From Flavobacterium pokkalii (GTDB lineage: Bacteria; Bacteroidota; Bacteroidia; Flavobacteriales; Flavobacteriaceae): a stretch of DNA of 64,000 nt. The DNA lies in NCBI RefSeq assembly GCF_014596575.1, contig NZ_NASZ01000004.1, positions 124,001-188,000 of the forward strand, written 5' to 3'. Shown piece after piece: positions 47,073 through 56,463 of the stretch. Each line of letters opens with the position of its first letter. Positions within the stretch are counted from its first letter, which is position 1. Under the pieces are notes generated by a model. That model saw nothing but the letters and a program-made list of their open reading frames with translations. It did no database searches and was not told the origin of the DNA. The translations under genes were made by a program, and so were the position numbers.

Positions 47073-47735
47073 TTGTCATCACATCATATTGTTCGCGACG
47101 ATCAGGAACCTGCTTTAATTATTGCCAATGGCGCTGCCTGCACCCCTGAATTATTAGGTCAGTTACTCGAATGGTCTCCTTTTGTAATTGTACTGGATTC
47201 AGCTATTGAACGTGTTTTGGAATTAGACATTAAAATCGATGTTTTATTAGGGGATTTCGACCGTGGTTTTGATGCCAATTATTACAAAGAAAAACAATAT
47301 CCACTGGAAATTGTTCACACACCGGATCAGGATAAAACCGATTTAGAAAAAGCTTTTGATTATTTGTGCGAAAGAAATTTTTCGGCAGTCAATGTTGTTT
47401 GGGCCACCGGAAAAAGAGCCGATCATACAATTACCAATTTAACGAATATCGTTCGGTATCGGGACAAACTAAAAATTGTCATTCTCGACGATCATTCTAA
47501 AGTTTTTTTATTGCCCAGAAAATTTGAAAAATGGTACACCGCTAACACTCCAATTTCCCTGATTCCGATTGGGCATGTTACGGGAATTCATTCCGAAAAT
47601 CTTTTTTATCCGTTACAAAATGACAGCCTGACAATCGGTTATCGTACCGGAAGCAGCAATCATGTTGTTCAGGACGGAATGGTTATCATCGAGCATCAGC
47701 AAGGCGATTTATTATTAATGGAATGCATGGATTAA
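47073..47735 (+). CDS. Thiamine pyrophosphokinase
   Basis: 220 aa. The enzyme phosphorylates thiamine to thiamine diphosphate with ATP. It has the catalytic motifs VLLGDFDRGFD and TPDQDKTDLEKAFDYLCE with acidic metal ligands, VWATGKRADHTITN, and a C-terminal beta domain ending with GSSNHVVQDG. The start is a TTG (MSSHHIVRDDQEPALIIANG); no ATG gives the conserved N-terminus. A TATCTTTG promoter lies just upstream. No thiamine riboswitch was recognised. Confidence 0.88.
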   Translation: MSSHHIVRDDQEPALIIANGAACTPELLGQLLEWSPFVIVLDSAIERVLELDIKIDVLLGDFDRGFDANYYKEKQYPLEIVHTPDQDKTDLEKAFDYLCERNFSAVNVVWATGKRADHTITNLTNIVRYRDKLKIVILDDHSKVFLLPRKFEKWYTANTPISLIPIGHVTGIHSENLFYPLQNDSLTIGYRTGSSNHVVQDGMVIIEHQQGDLLLMECMD

Positions 47736-47745
47736 TTTTTAAAAT

Positions 47746-48141
47746 ATGGAAACTCAAAAAGCGCCATTAGAACGTCAGCACGAAATAACTACAGCTTATC
47801 TAAATGCTTTGGACACACATTTAGCTGATATTATAGAAGGACGAACTATGGAAATGCTCGAAATTAAAGATATTGCCGGAATTTTGCATTTGCATCCCAC
47901 CTATTTGAGCAATACTATAAAAGAAACAACCGGAAATTCTGCTTGTTATTATTTCGAAAATAAAATTTTGGCTCTTGCCAAAGGAATGCTCGAAGAAAAT
48001 AAAATGTCAATTGCAGCTACTGCTGAATTACTAACTTACGATCCGTCTAACTTTACGAAGTTTTTCAAAAAATTTGCGCATTGCACTCCAAAGCATTATC
48101 GGGACGAATTCTTAAAACAACAACGTTTATCTAATTCGTAA
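47746..48141 (+). CDS. AraC-family transcriptional regulator (HTH-only)
   Basis: 131 aa consisting almost solely of an AraC-type double helix-turn-helix (about 40-125: LEIKDIAGILHLHPTYLSNTIKETTG and MSIAATAELLTYDPSNFTKFFKKFAHCTPKHYRDE). No sensor domain is present. It starts 10 bases after the thiamine pyrophosphokinase stop. The next gene is a dehydrogenase with two direct repeats in its promoter, so this protein most likely controls that gene. Confidence 0.9.
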   Translation: METQKAPLERQHEITTAYLNALDTHLADIIEGRTMEMLEIKDIAGILHLHPTYLSNTIKETTGNSACYYFENKILALAKGMLEENKMSIAATAELLTYDPSNFTKFFKKFAHCTPKHYRDEFLKQQRLSNS

Positions 48142-48156
48142 ATTAATTATCATAAT

Positions 48157-48193
48157 CTGTGTGTATCACCATTAAAACTGTGTGTATCACCAT
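48157..48193. promoter_or_regulatory. Candidate AraC-type operator: two 16-bp direct repeats, 21-bp spacing
   Basis: CTGTGTGTATCACCAT occurs at 48157-48172 and again, identically, at 48178-48193. The 21-bp period places both half-sites on one DNA face, the layout of AraC/XylS-type sites. The second copy ends near the expected -33 position of the downstream promoter. Confidence 0.7.
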
Positions 48194-48214
48194 AATCAAT
48201 AAGTAACGCCGTTT

Positions 48215-48222
48215 TACTTTTG
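48215..48222 (+). promoter_or_regulatory. -7 element TACTTTTG of the SDR gene
   Basis: TACTTTTG 31 bases before the ATG at 48253; 22 bases downstream of the second direct repeat. Confidence 0.6.
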
Positions 48223-48252
48223 TAGTAGTATTTAAACGAAACAATTGTAACA

Positions 48253-49014
48253 ATGAGCGAAAACAAAATTGCATTAGTAACCGGTGGAAGCCGCGGATTA
48301 GGAAAAGATATGGCATTAAGTCTTGCCAAAAAAGGACTGAACGTTGTACTAACTTATAAAAGCAAAAAAGAAGAGGCTGAAAGTGTAGTCTCTGAAATTG
48401 AAAACTTAGGCCAAAAAGCTCTTGCACTACAACTCAATACTGCCGAAGTAAAAAGTTTTGATTCTTTTATCCAAAATTTAGATCAAGAACTAAGCACAAA
48501 ATTCAGTTCTGACAAAATTGATTTTTTAGTCAACAATGCCGGTTTTGGAATCCATACTTCTTTTTTAGAAACCACCGAAGAAAATTTTGACGATTTGATG
48601 AACGTTCATTTCAAAGGAGTCTTTTTTCTAACACAAAAATTGGTTCCAATTATCAATAACGGTGGCGGAATTGTAAATATTTCAACTGGTTTAGCTCGTT
48701 TTAGCCTTCCGGGTTATAGTGCTTATTCGGCAATGAAAGGTGCTATAGAAACTTTAACAAAATATCAGGCAAAAGAACTGGGTTCGCATCAAATAAGAGT
48801 AAATGTAGTTGCTCCAGGAGCAATAGAAACGGACTTTGGTGGTGGCGCCGTAAGAGATAATGAACAATTGAATAAATACGTCGCTTCAGTTACGGCTTTA
48901 GGTCGTGTAGGACAAGCAAATGATATTGGAACTGTTGTTGCATTTTTATGTACGGATGATGCGAAATGGGTGAATGCCCAGCGTATAGAAGTTTCAGGAG
49001 GAATGAATTTGTAA
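48253..49014 (+). CDS. Short-chain dehydrogenase/reductase
   Basis: 253 aa, classical SDR. It has the NAD(P)-binding TGGSRGLGKDMA (10-21), NNAG at 94-97, catalytic Ser144, Tyr158 and Lys162 (YSAYSAMKGA), and PGAIETDF near 190. The Lys/Arg residues after the first beta-alpha unit suggest an NADPH preference. The substrate is unknown. An AraC-type regulator immediately upstream and a direct-repeat operator suggest inducible expression. Confidence 0.93.
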   Translation: MSENKIALVTGGSRGLGKDMALSLAKKGLNVVLTYKSKKEEAESVVSEIENLGQKALALQLNTAEVKSFDSFIQNLDQELSTKFSSDKIDFLVNNAGFGIHTSFLETTEENFDDLMNVHFKGVFFLTQKLVPIINNGGGIVNISTGLARFSLPGYSAYSAMKGAIETLTKYQAKELGSHQIRVNVVAPGAIETDFGGGAVRDNEQLNKYVASVTALGRVGQANDIGTVVAFLCTDDAKWVNAQRIEVSGGMNL

Positions 49015-49034
49015 CTCAATTTAAAAAAATAAAG

Positions 49035-49066
49035 AAAAAGCACGTTCGTAATGTGCTTTTTCTTTA
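49035..49066 (+). terminator. Terminator of the SDR gene
   Basis: A 9-bp stem (AAAAAGCAC with GTGCTTTTT), 9-base loop, then T-rich bases. Confidence 0.85.
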
Positions 49067-49129
49067 TAAATCAATCTAAAAACTCACTTTTAGTTACAAT
49101 TAGATAACTTTTACCAAATTTGAAATTCG

Positions 49130-49137
49130 TACCTTTG
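49130..49137 (+). promoter_or_regulatory. -7 element TACCTTTG of rlmF
   Basis: TACCTTTG 22 bases before the rlmF ATG. Confidence 0.55.
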
Positions 49138-49159
49138 CAGCAAATTTAAACTCCTAGGA

Positions 49160-50119
49160 ATGACAGTAGTTACGGAAAAATCAAACTTACATTCACGAAA
49201 TCTTCATCGTTCCCGCTATGATTTTAAATTGCTAATCGAAAAATGTCCTGAGTTAAAATCTTTTGTTTTCATTAACGAATTTGGCAACCAAACGATTGAT
49301 TTTAGTAATCCGCAGGCTGTAAAAATTTTAAATAAGGCATTATTAACTACATATTACGATATTCAAAACTGGGATATTCCTAAAAATTACCTTTGTCCAC
49401 CCATTCCCGGAAGAGCCGATTATATCCATTACATCGCCGATTTATTAGCCGAAAGTAATAACGGTAATATTCCAATGGGAATAGAAATTGAAGGTCTGGA
49501 CATTGGAACCGGAGCCAACTGTATTTATCCCATCATCGGAAATTCGGTTTACGACTGGAGTTTTGTGTGTACTGACATTGATGAAATATCACTTGAAAAT
49601 TGCACCAAAATTATTGAAGCCAATCCAAAATTGATGGATGCTATCAGTTTACAACAGCAAATAGAGTCCCGATACATTTTCAAAAATATCATCACACCCG
49701 AAGACCATTTTGCTTTCACCATTTGCAATCCTCCTTTTCATAAATCAGCAGAAGAAGCCGCTAAGGGAAGTCTGCGAAAAGTGAGTAATTTAAAAGGTCA
49801 AAAACAAACAAAAGCAGTTTTAAACTTTGGCGGTCAAAACAATGAACTCTGGTGCGAAGGCGGCGAACTGGCTTTTATTACCCAAATGATTTTCGAAAGT
49901 GCCCGTTATCCGTTACAATGTTTATGGTTTACCACTTTAGTTTCTAAACAATCCCATCTAAAAAGTTTATTCAAAACCCTAAACAAAGTCAACGCCGCTC
50001 AAATTCGTACTATTGACATGGCGCAGGGACAAAAAACCAGCCGTATTCTAGCCTGGTCTTTCCTTACCGAAAACCAACAACAGAATTGGGAATTTGAAAC
50101 AAAACAGATTGTTTTTTAA
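49160..50119 (+). CDS. rlmF: 23S rRNA (adenine1618-N6)-methyltransferase
   Basis: 319 aa. RlmF methylates A1618 of 23S rRNA using SAM. The Rossmann motif I is DIGTGANCIYPIIG (114-127) and the catalytic N6-adenine motif is NPPF at 190-193, followed by the conserved SAEEAAKGSLRKVSNL loop. The N-terminus opens LHSRNLHRSRYDF as in the family. It is a single-gene unit with its own promoter. Confidence 0.95.
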   Translation: MTVVTEKSNLHSRNLHRSRYDFKLLIEKCPELKSFVFINEFGNQTIDFSNPQAVKILNKALLTTYYDIQNWDIPKNYLCPPIPGRADYIHYIADLLAESNNGNIPMGIEIEGLDIGTGANCIYPIIGNSVYDWSFVCTDIDEISLENCTKIIEANPKLMDAISLQQQIESRYIFKNIITPEDHFAFTICNPPFHKSAEEAAKGSLRKVSNLKGQKQTKAVLNFGGQNNELWCEGGELAFITQMIFESARYPLQCLWFTTLVSKQSHLKSLFKTLNKVNAAQIRTIDMAQGQKTSRILAWSFLTENQQQNWEFETKQIVF

Positions 50120-50289
50120 CTCTTAAATTTTTCTTTTTCTTTCTTTTATTTTCTTTTTATTTGTTTTTATTTGTTTTTACAACTAAAAAAATTATCTTTA
50201 ACAGCCTTACTTTTAGCTGAACTATCTTTTTCAGAATTATAAAAAATCGCTGTATAAGACTAAAAAATTAGATTAAAACAAAAAGAAAC

Positions 50290-51579
50290 ATGAGAAATCC
50301 AATTTTAATTACCCTATTTTGTTTAACACAAAGCCTGATTTCAGCACAAAATCCAACACCTGTAAAACCCCGGGTTTTAATTAGTACTGATATTGGTGGC
50401 ACCGATCCAGATGACAATCAGTCTATGGCACATTTACTCATGTATAGTGATTTGTTTCAGCTGGAAGGGCTTGTTTCCTCTCCTTCCTACGGATCTGGTA
50501 ACAAAGAAGAAATTCTCAGAATGATTGATCTTTACGAAAAAGATTTACCCAAACTAAGAAAACACAATAAGAAACTGGCTAAGCCAAAATTTTTGCGTTC
50601 AATTTGCAAACAAGGACGCAAAGGCAATGCTCCGTTTCAAGGATATATTGCTCCTACCGAAGGTTCGGAATGGATAATAAAATGCGCAAAGAAAAAAAGC
50701 AGTCAACCTCTTTGGGTTTTGGGTTGGGGCGGATTGGAAGATATTGCGCAAGCCTTGCATGACGCACCAGAAATTCAGGATAAAATAAAAATATATTGGA
50801 TAGGCGGCCCAAATAAAAAATGGAGCGCCAACAGTTATGCTTATATCGCTGAAAATTTCCCAAATTTGTTTTTCATTGAAGTCAATTCAAGCTATTACGG
50901 TTTTTTCTCCAACAATACTGAAATTGATCAGGTAAACAATTCAAATTATTATGACACTGTTATCAAAGGAGCGGGAAATTTGGGTTTAGATTTCAAAAAA
51001 TATTACAACGGTGAAATTAAAATGGGTGATTCCCCTTCTCTTTTTTATTTGATGGATGGCAATCCAGACAATCCGGAAAGAGACAGCTGGGGCGGAAGTT
51101 TTGAAAAAATAAATCACAGTCCCCGATTAATTTACAATCAAACCACTAGTGTTAAAGACAGCGTTGCTTTTTGTTCCATTATCGAAATGCATTTAAAAGG
51201 TCCAAAATCAAATTTTACTTCGGATGATGTTTGCTTCCAAATGGAAATACCATACGGAAATACCACGCAAAAATGGCCGGGCTATTATTTAGATAATGGA
51301 GAGTATGCCATCAGATATATTCCCAAAAAAGCCGAAAATTTGAATTACATTTTCACCTCTGAAATTCCTGAAATTAACGGTTTAAAAGGAAGTATTGTCG
51401 TGACCAATTTATGGCCGGGAACAAAACACTCCACCGATTATCCTTTGGGTAATAATTGGTACAGCGACAAATCAAATCCGGAATTATACGATGGAAAAAT
51501 CCAGGGTGGTAAAACCATCTCTAAATGGAGAAAAGACATTCTGGAAGATTGGGCAAAACGTTGGAATTGGTTGAAATAA
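50290..51579 (+). CDS. Secreted DUF1593 / nucleoside-hydrolase-like protein
   Basis: 429 aa with a signal peptide (ending SLISAQ). The N-terminal ~270 residues match DUF1593, with RVLISTDIGGTDPDDNQSMAHLLMYSDLF; DxGxxxDDxxA-type aspartates are the calcium ligands of nucleoside hydrolases. The C-terminal ~110 residues form an Ig-like domain (DYPLGNNWYSDKSNPELYDG is near the end). A carbohydrate- or nucleoside-linked hydrolase outside the cytoplasm is likely; the substrate is unknown. Confidence 0.88.
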   Translation: MRNPILITLFCLTQSLISAQNPTPVKPRVLISTDIGGTDPDDNQSMAHLLMYSDLFQLEGLVSSPSYGSGNKEEILRMIDLYEKDLPKLRKHNKKLAKPKFLRSICKQGRKGNAPFQGYIAPTEGSEWIIKCAKKKSSQPLWVLGWGGLEDIAQALHDAPEIQDKIKIYWIGGPNKKWSANSYAYIAENFPNLFFIEVNSSYYGFFSNNTEIDQVNNSNYYDTVIKGAGNLGLDFKKYYNGEIKMGDSPSLFYLMDGNPDNPERDSWGGSFEKINHSPRLIYNQTTSVKDSVAFCSIIEMHLKGPKSNFTSDDVCFQMEIPYGNTTQKWPGYYLDNGEYAIRYIPKKAENLNYIFTSEIPEINGLKGSIVVTNLWPGTKHSTDYPLGNNWYSDKSNPELYDGKIQGGKTISKWRKDILEDWAKRWNWLK

Positions 51580-51613
51580 TCTCAAAAACAAATACTATTT
51601 GCATTTCCAAATT

Positions 51614-51647
51614 TTGAGCTACTTCAAAAAAAGCTTTTGTACCTTTG
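51614..51647 (+). promoter_or_regulatory. uvrB promoter (TTG-N23-TACCTTTG)
   Basis: TTG at 51614-51616 and TACCTTTG at 51640-51647. The message would start near 51654, leaving the TTG at 51660 too close and supporting the ATG at 51675. Confidence 0.6.
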
Positions 51648-51674
51648 CAAGTCTAAACTTTGCAACAAAAACAA

Positions 51675-53666
51675 ATGAAATTCCAAGTCGTATCGGATTA
51701 CAAGCCTATGGGCGACCAGCCTCAGGCTATTGAAAAACTAGCACAAGGTATTATTGATGGTGATCAATTCCAAACACTGTTAGGGGTTACAGGATCCGGG
51801 AAAACATTTACAGTAGCCAATGTAATCCAGGAAGTACAACGACCAACCCTTGTTTTAGCACACAATAAAACCTTAGCAGCGCAATTGTATTCGGAATTCA
51901 AACAGTTTTTCCCCAATAATGCGGTGGAATATTTCGTTTCTTACTACGATTATTACCAGCCGGAAGCTTTTATTCCGGTTACTGGTGTTTATATAGAAAA
52001 AGACTTATCTATCAACGATGAGCTGGAAAAAATGCGTTTGAGCACCACCTCTTCCCTGCTTTCAGGACGAAGAGATATCATCGTAGTGGCTTCGGTTTCC
52101 TGTTTGTACGGTATTGGAAATCCGGTGGAATTTCAAAAGAATGTTATTGCCATTGAAAGAGATCAGGAGATTTCCAGAACGAAGCTGTTACATTCTTTAG
52201 TGCAAAGTTTGTATTCGAGAACCGAAGCTGATTTCAATCCGGGTAATTTCAGAATCAAAGGCGACACCGTAGAAGTTTTCCCTAGTTATGCCGATGATGC
52301 GTATCGCATTCACTTTTTTGGGGACGAAATTGAAGAAATCGAAAGTTTTGATATTCAAACTTCCAAAGTAATTGAGCGATTTGACAAACTCACTATTTAC
52401 CCTGCCAATATGTTTGTGACTTCTCCGGATATTTTACAAAATGCGATTTGGCAAATCCAGCAGGATTTAGTCAAACAAGTGGATTATTTCAAAGAAATTG
52501 GCAAACATTTAGAAGCCAAAAGACTGGAAGAACGCACCAATTTCGACTTGGAAATGATCCGGGAATTAGGCTATTGTTCCGGAATTGAAAACTATTCTCG
52601 TTATTTGGATGGTCGCGAAGCAGGAACACGACCTTTCTGTTTATTAGATTATTTCCCAAAAGATTATTTGATGGTAGTTGACGAAAGTCACGTAACCCTA
52701 TCTCAAGTCCATGCCATGTATGGCGGAGATAGAAGCCGAAAAGAAAATTTGGTAGAATACGGCTTTAGACTACCCGCCGCTATGGACAACCGACCGCTGA
52801 AATTTGAGGAATTTGAAGCCATGCAAAATCAGGTGATTTACGTTTCAGCTACTCCGGCAGATTATGAATTAAAAAAATGCGAAGGAATTTATGTGGAACA
52901 AATTATCCGACCAACCGGATTAATTGACCCTGTTATCGAAATTCGTCCGAGTTTGAATCAAATTGATGATTTGATTGAAGAAATTCAACAACGTTGCGAA
53001 TTGGACGAACGCGTTTTGGTTACAACCCTTACTAAAAGAATGGCGGAAGAACTTGCCAAATATTTAGCAAAAGTAAGTATTCGTTGCCGTTACATTCATT
53101 CGGATGTAGACACTTTGGAACGTATTGAAATCATGCAGGATCTTCGAAAAGGTCTTTTTGATGTCTTGATTGGGGTAAACTTACTACGTGAAGGTTTGGA
53201 TTTGCCTGAAGTTTCGCTGGTTGCCATTCTGGATGCTGACAAAGAAGGTTTTTTACGTTCGCATCGTTCGCTTACACAAACCATTGGTCGTGCCGCCCGA
53301 AATTTGAACGGAAAAGCTATAATGTATGCCGATAAAATTACCGATAGCATGCAAAAAACGATTGACGAGACCAATTATCGCAGAACCAAACAGATTAATT
53401 TTAACACCGCCAACAATATTGTTCCTCAGGCATTAAACAAAAAGATTGACAATGTATTTACCAAAAATCCTTTGGTTGAATACGAATTAGGACATACTTT
53501 CAATAAGGCCGCGGAAGAAACAAATGAATACTTATCTAAAAATGAAATAGAGAAACGCATTCGCGAAAAGCGAAAATCTATGGAAAAAGCCGCAAAAGAA
53601 CTCGACTTTATGCAAGCCGCAAAATTACGTGACGAAATAAAAAAATTACAGGAACAATTGGCTTAA
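51675..53666 (+). CDS. uvrB: Excinuclease ABC subunit B
   Basis: 663 aa from the ATG at 51675. UvrB verifies DNA damage during nucleotide excision repair, between UvrA and UvrC. It shows Walker A GVTGSGKT (37-44), the beta-hairpin region YYDYYQPEAFIP, DEXH-type VVDESHVTLSQ, helicase motif VI QTIGRAARN, and a C-terminal UVR helix pair (about 625-660) that contacts UvrC. Its last four bases overlap the convergent TerB-like gene. Confidence 0.97.
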   Translation: MKFQVVSDYKPMGDQPQAIEKLAQGIIDGDQFQTLLGVTGSGKTFTVANVIQEVQRPTLVLAHNKTLAAQLYSEFKQFFPNNAVEYFVSYYDYYQPEAFIPVTGVYIEKDLSINDELEKMRLSTTSSLLSGRRDIIVVASVSCLYGIGNPVEFQKNVIAIERDQEISRTKLLHSLVQSLYSRTEADFNPGNFRIKGDTVEVFPSYADDAYRIHFFGDEIEEIESFDIQTSKVIERFDKLTIYPANMFVTSPDILQNAIWQIQQDLVKQVDYFKEIGKHLEAKRLEERTNFDLEMIRELGYCSGIENYSRYLDGREAGTRPFCLLDYFPKDYLMVVDESHVTLSQVHAMYGGDRSRKENLVEYGFRLPAAMDNRPLKFEEFEAMQNQVIYVSATPADYELKKCEGIYVEQIIRPTGLIDPVIEIRPSLNQIDDLIEEIQQRCELDERVLVTTLTKRMAEELAKYLAKVSIRCRYIHSDVDTLERIEIMQDLRKGLFDVLIGVNLLREGLDLPEVSLVAILDADKEGFLRSHRSLTQTIGRAARNLNGKAIMYADKITDSMQKTIDETNYRRTKQINFNTANNIVPQALNKKIDNVFTKNPLVEYELGHTFNKAAEETNEYLSKNEIEKRIREKRKSMEKAAKELDFMQAAKLRDEIKKLQEQLA

Positions 53667-54067
53667 TAGTCTAAATCATTTTGAAAAATACTCCATAGCA
53701 TTTCATCAGAAATAGTTGAATTAGGAGCATTTTTAATTTTTTTCAACAGCACCTTAGTCGCATCAAGATCTAATCCCATACTGATAGCGATATGACCTAT
53801 CAGCTCCGGATCCTGCTTGTACAACACACCATCGTTCTGAAAAAAGAGAATTAACCTGTAAAATTGCTTGATACGCCCTAATTTGATGTTCTCCGGCATC
53901 GGAGGTAATTCCTGACTTAATAAATCGATAAAACCTCCTTTCTCGAAATGTAATTCGTTAGCAATTAAGAATAAAAAATCATACCCTTTTTTATTCAATT
54001 GTCCGTCAACGGTTGCATAAGCAATCATTTCTAAAAGCAATTTCTTTTTTTCTTCACAAGTGTCCAT
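53663..54067 (-). CDS. TerB-like protein
   Basis: 134 aa from the ATG at 54067 (MDTCEEKKKLLLEMIAYATVDGQLNKKGYDFLFLIANEL). The helix pattern with an early DGQL and a hydrophobic core resembles the TerB/DnaJ-associated all-helical domain, which binds metal via acidic residues. No other ter genes are nearby, so a tellurite role is doubtful. The frame opens 21 codons further up, but those residues do not fit the family. It overlaps uvrB by four bases tail to tail. Confidence 0.75.
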   Translation of the reverse strand: MDTCEEKKKLLLEMIAYATVDGQLNKKGYDFLFLIANELHFEKGGFIDLLSQELPPMPENIKLGRIKQFYRLILFFQNDGVLYKQDPELIGHIAISMGLDLDATKVLLKKIKNAPNSTISDEMLWSIFQNDLDY

Positions 54068-54389
54068 ATCGTAAATAATTTTAGCTAAAATATCATTTTT
54101 TATGCTAAAAACCCAAAGAAATATCCACAATCAAACAATTTAATTAAAAAATCACATTTTTTTTCCAACATAAAAAAGGCAAAAAAGACAAAAAAATCAC
54201 AAGATTTTAATTTTTTACACCCAAAATACGTAGTTGCAAAATTCACTTTTTACAGAAAACACTTTTATCACTATTGTTTTTTATTATTTATGCAAAATGA
54301 GATTAAAAAATTCCGAAAATCAAAATTCTTCATCTTCACTAAATAATATTCATTTTTATAGCTTAATTTTATCATAAAACCAGACAATT
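54068..54389. other. Gene-free divergent region
   Basis: About 320 A/T-rich bases between the divergent TerB-like and dipeptide epimerase genes. I see A-rich runs and no convincing TAnnTTTG box, hairpin or small gene. Confidence 0.5.
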
Positions 54390-55400
54390 ATGGAATTGAT
54401 TATTAGAGAATACGAGCTACAATTAAAGCACACTTTTACAATCTCTAGAGAATCAATCGATATTCAGCCTTCTTTAATTGTACAATTAAAAAGTGGCGGA
54501 TTCTCCGGATATGGTGAGGCAACTTCAAATCCTTATTACCACATTAGTGTCCCCATGATGAAACAGGATTTAGAAGCCGTACGAACGCTTATTGAGTCTT
54601 CTGTTGATGAAACTCCCGAAGATTTTTGGGCAAAAATGCATCCGCATTTAAAACATGACATGTTTGCACTTTGTGCACTGGATATGGCTTTCACGGATTT
54701 ATATGCCCGAAAAAAAGGTAAAAAACTACATGAACTCTGGGATTATAACATCGAAAGAAATCCTTTGACCAATTACACCATTGGAATCGATACCATCGAC
54801 AAAATGGTGGCTAAAATGAAAGAACTTCCCTGGCCTATTTACAAAATAAAATTGGGCACCAAAGAAGATATTGCCATCGTAAAAGCTTTGAGAGAACATA
54901 CCGATGCCATTTTTAGAATTGATGCCAATTGCGGATGGGAAATTGAAGAAACACTAAACAATGCCGTGGAATTAAAAAAACTGGGCGTAGAATTTTTAGA
55001 ACAGCCCTTAAAAGCAGACGATTGGAAAGGACACGAAATTATTTTTAAACATTCGGTTTTACCAGTTATAGCTGACGAAAGTTGTATTGTAGAAAACGAT
55101 GTAGCCAAATGCTTCAATCATTTTCACGGAATAAATATTAAACTGGTAAAATGTGGCGGACTCACCCCTGCCCGAAGAATGATTCAACAAGCAAAAAAAC
55201 TGGGATTAAAAACGATGGTGGGTTGTATGACCGAATCATCAGTTGGAATCTCGGCCATTGCTCATTTAATTCCGCAATTAGACTATGTGGATATGGATGG
55301 CGCCTTATTACTTTCGGAAGATATTGCCAGTGGAGTCCAAATTGAGAATGGAAAAATTGGCTATTCTGAAATAAACGGCACCGGTGTTGTTTTAAAATAA
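54390..55400 (+). CDS. Dipeptide epimerase (L-Ala-D/L-Glu type), enolase superfamily
   Basis: 336 aa. The muconate-lactonising branch of the enolase superfamily is clear: the KIK motif (Lys152, catalytic Lys154), metal ligands Asp178 (RIDAN), Glu204 (LEQPL) and Asp229 (ADES), and the second catalytic Lys251 (NIKLVKCGG). In this position the DxD of muconate enzymes reads MDGA, as in L-Ala-D/L-Glu epimerases that recycle murein peptides. It starts an apparent operon with the PLP enzyme 6 bases downstream. Confidence 0.9.
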   Translation: MELIIREYELQLKHTFTISRESIDIQPSLIVQLKSGGFSGYGEATSNPYYHISVPMMKQDLEAVRTLIESSVDETPEDFWAKMHPHLKHDMFALCALDMAFTDLYARKKGKKLHELWDYNIERNPLTNYTIGIDTIDKMVAKMKELPWPIYKIKLGTKEDIAIVKALREHTDAIFRIDANCGWEIEETLNNAVELKKLGVEFLEQPLKADDWKGHEIIFKHSVLPVIADESCIVENDVAKCFNHFHGINIKLVKCGGLTPARRMIQQAKKLGLKTMVGCMTESSVGISAIAHLIPQLDYVDMDGALLLSEDIASGVQIENGKIGYSEINGTGVVLK

Positions 55401-55406
55401 TTATTA

Positions 55407-56447
55407 ATGAAAGTTGACAAATTTCCCGATCGATTGATCAAAGTCGATAACGAAAAAAATTTATACTTTGGCGGGACAGCTTATCTGGGCTTACCGCCAA
55501 ATAAAAAATTCAAAAAAATACTTTATAAAAACATTGAGCGTTGGGGCACCGCTTACGGAAGTTCCCGAAATGCCAATATCAAACTCACCGCTTACGAAAA
55601 AGGTGAAACTTTTTTAGCGCAATTTATCCAGGCTGAAGCTGCGCTTACTGTTTCTTCCGGAATGTTAGCCGGGCAAATTGTTTTAGACAGTTTAATATCG
55701 GATACAGATGTTTTTTATCATTTTTCAAACAACCATGTCGCTATCAGCAATTCAAACAGTCTTCCGCTTTTTACCAATGGAATTCTAAATCCAAAATTAC
55801 TGGATAATAAAACAGAAAAAATTTGCATTCTTACCGATGCTGTTCCTTCTAACACCGTAAAACCAGTCTCACTTTCTTTTTTAGATCAAATTGAAAATTG
55901 CAAAGAAATTACTTTGGTGCTTGACGAATCGCATTCGTTAGGAATTTTAGGCGAAAATGGCAGCGGAGTTTATGCCTCGATAAAGCACCCCAAAATCAAA
56001 CGTAAAGTTTTAGTTTCGTCACTAGGAAAAGCGATGGGATTATCTGGCGGTGTAATAGCCAGCGATTCTGATTTTATCAGTACAATAAAATCCAATGCTA
56101 TTTTTGTTTCCAGCGCCGGAATGAACCCGGCATTTGTAAGCACACTGGCTGATTCGGAAAAGCTATACCAAAAACAAATTAAAAAACTAAAAAGAAATCT
56201 GGCTTACTTAAAAACTAATCTTTTGGCAAACCCAAACATTCTTTTTGATGAAAATTATCCGGTAATCTATCCTGAAATAGCAAACATCAATACTATTTTG
56301 GCTTCCAAAAAAATAATTATTACCAATTTCAAATACACATCCGAAACCGATTATTTGAACCGGATTATTATTACAGCCAATCACGAAAAGAAAGATTTGG
56401 ATAAAATCATTCAAATTCTAAATGAATATCAATCCGAAATAGATTAG
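55407..56447 (+). CDS. PLP-dependent AONS/KBL-like enzyme (short form)
   Basis: 346 aa, about 40 residues shorter than typical 8-amino-7-oxononanoate synthases. Fold type I PLP features are present: the VLDESHSLGILGENG motif with Asp173, and the Schiff-base Lys208 in VSSLGKAMGLSGG. The N-terminus opens NEKNLYFGGTAYLGL, as in this family. The class joins an acyl-CoA to an amino acid. It is 6 bases after the epimerase gene, so it may act on a peptide-derived amino acid, but its real substrate is unknown. It is probably not the biotin enzyme, given no bio genes nearby. Confidence 0.82.
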   Translation: MKVDKFPDRLIKVDNEKNLYFGGTAYLGLPPNKKFKKILYKNIERWGTAYGSSRNANIKLTAYEKGETFLAQFIQAEAALTVSSGMLAGQIVLDSLISDTDVFYHFSNNHVAISNSNSLPLFTNGILNPKLLDNKTEKICILTDAVPSNTVKPVSLSFLDQIENCKEITLVLDESHSLGILGENGSGVYASIKHPKIKRKVLVSSLGKAMGLSGGVIASDSDFISTIKSNAIFVSSAGMNPAFVSTLADSEKLYQKQIKKLKRNLAYLKTNLLANPNILFDENYPVIYPEIANINTILASKKIIITNFKYTSETDYLNRIIITANHEKKDLDKIIQILNEYQSEID

Positions 56448-56463
56448 CTAACACTTTATAGCG

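Noticed and set aside
53663..54067. TerB-like gene as part of a tellurite-resistance or phage-defence cluster
   Set aside because: No other ter, DnaJ-linked or defence genes nearby; it lies alone next to uvrB.
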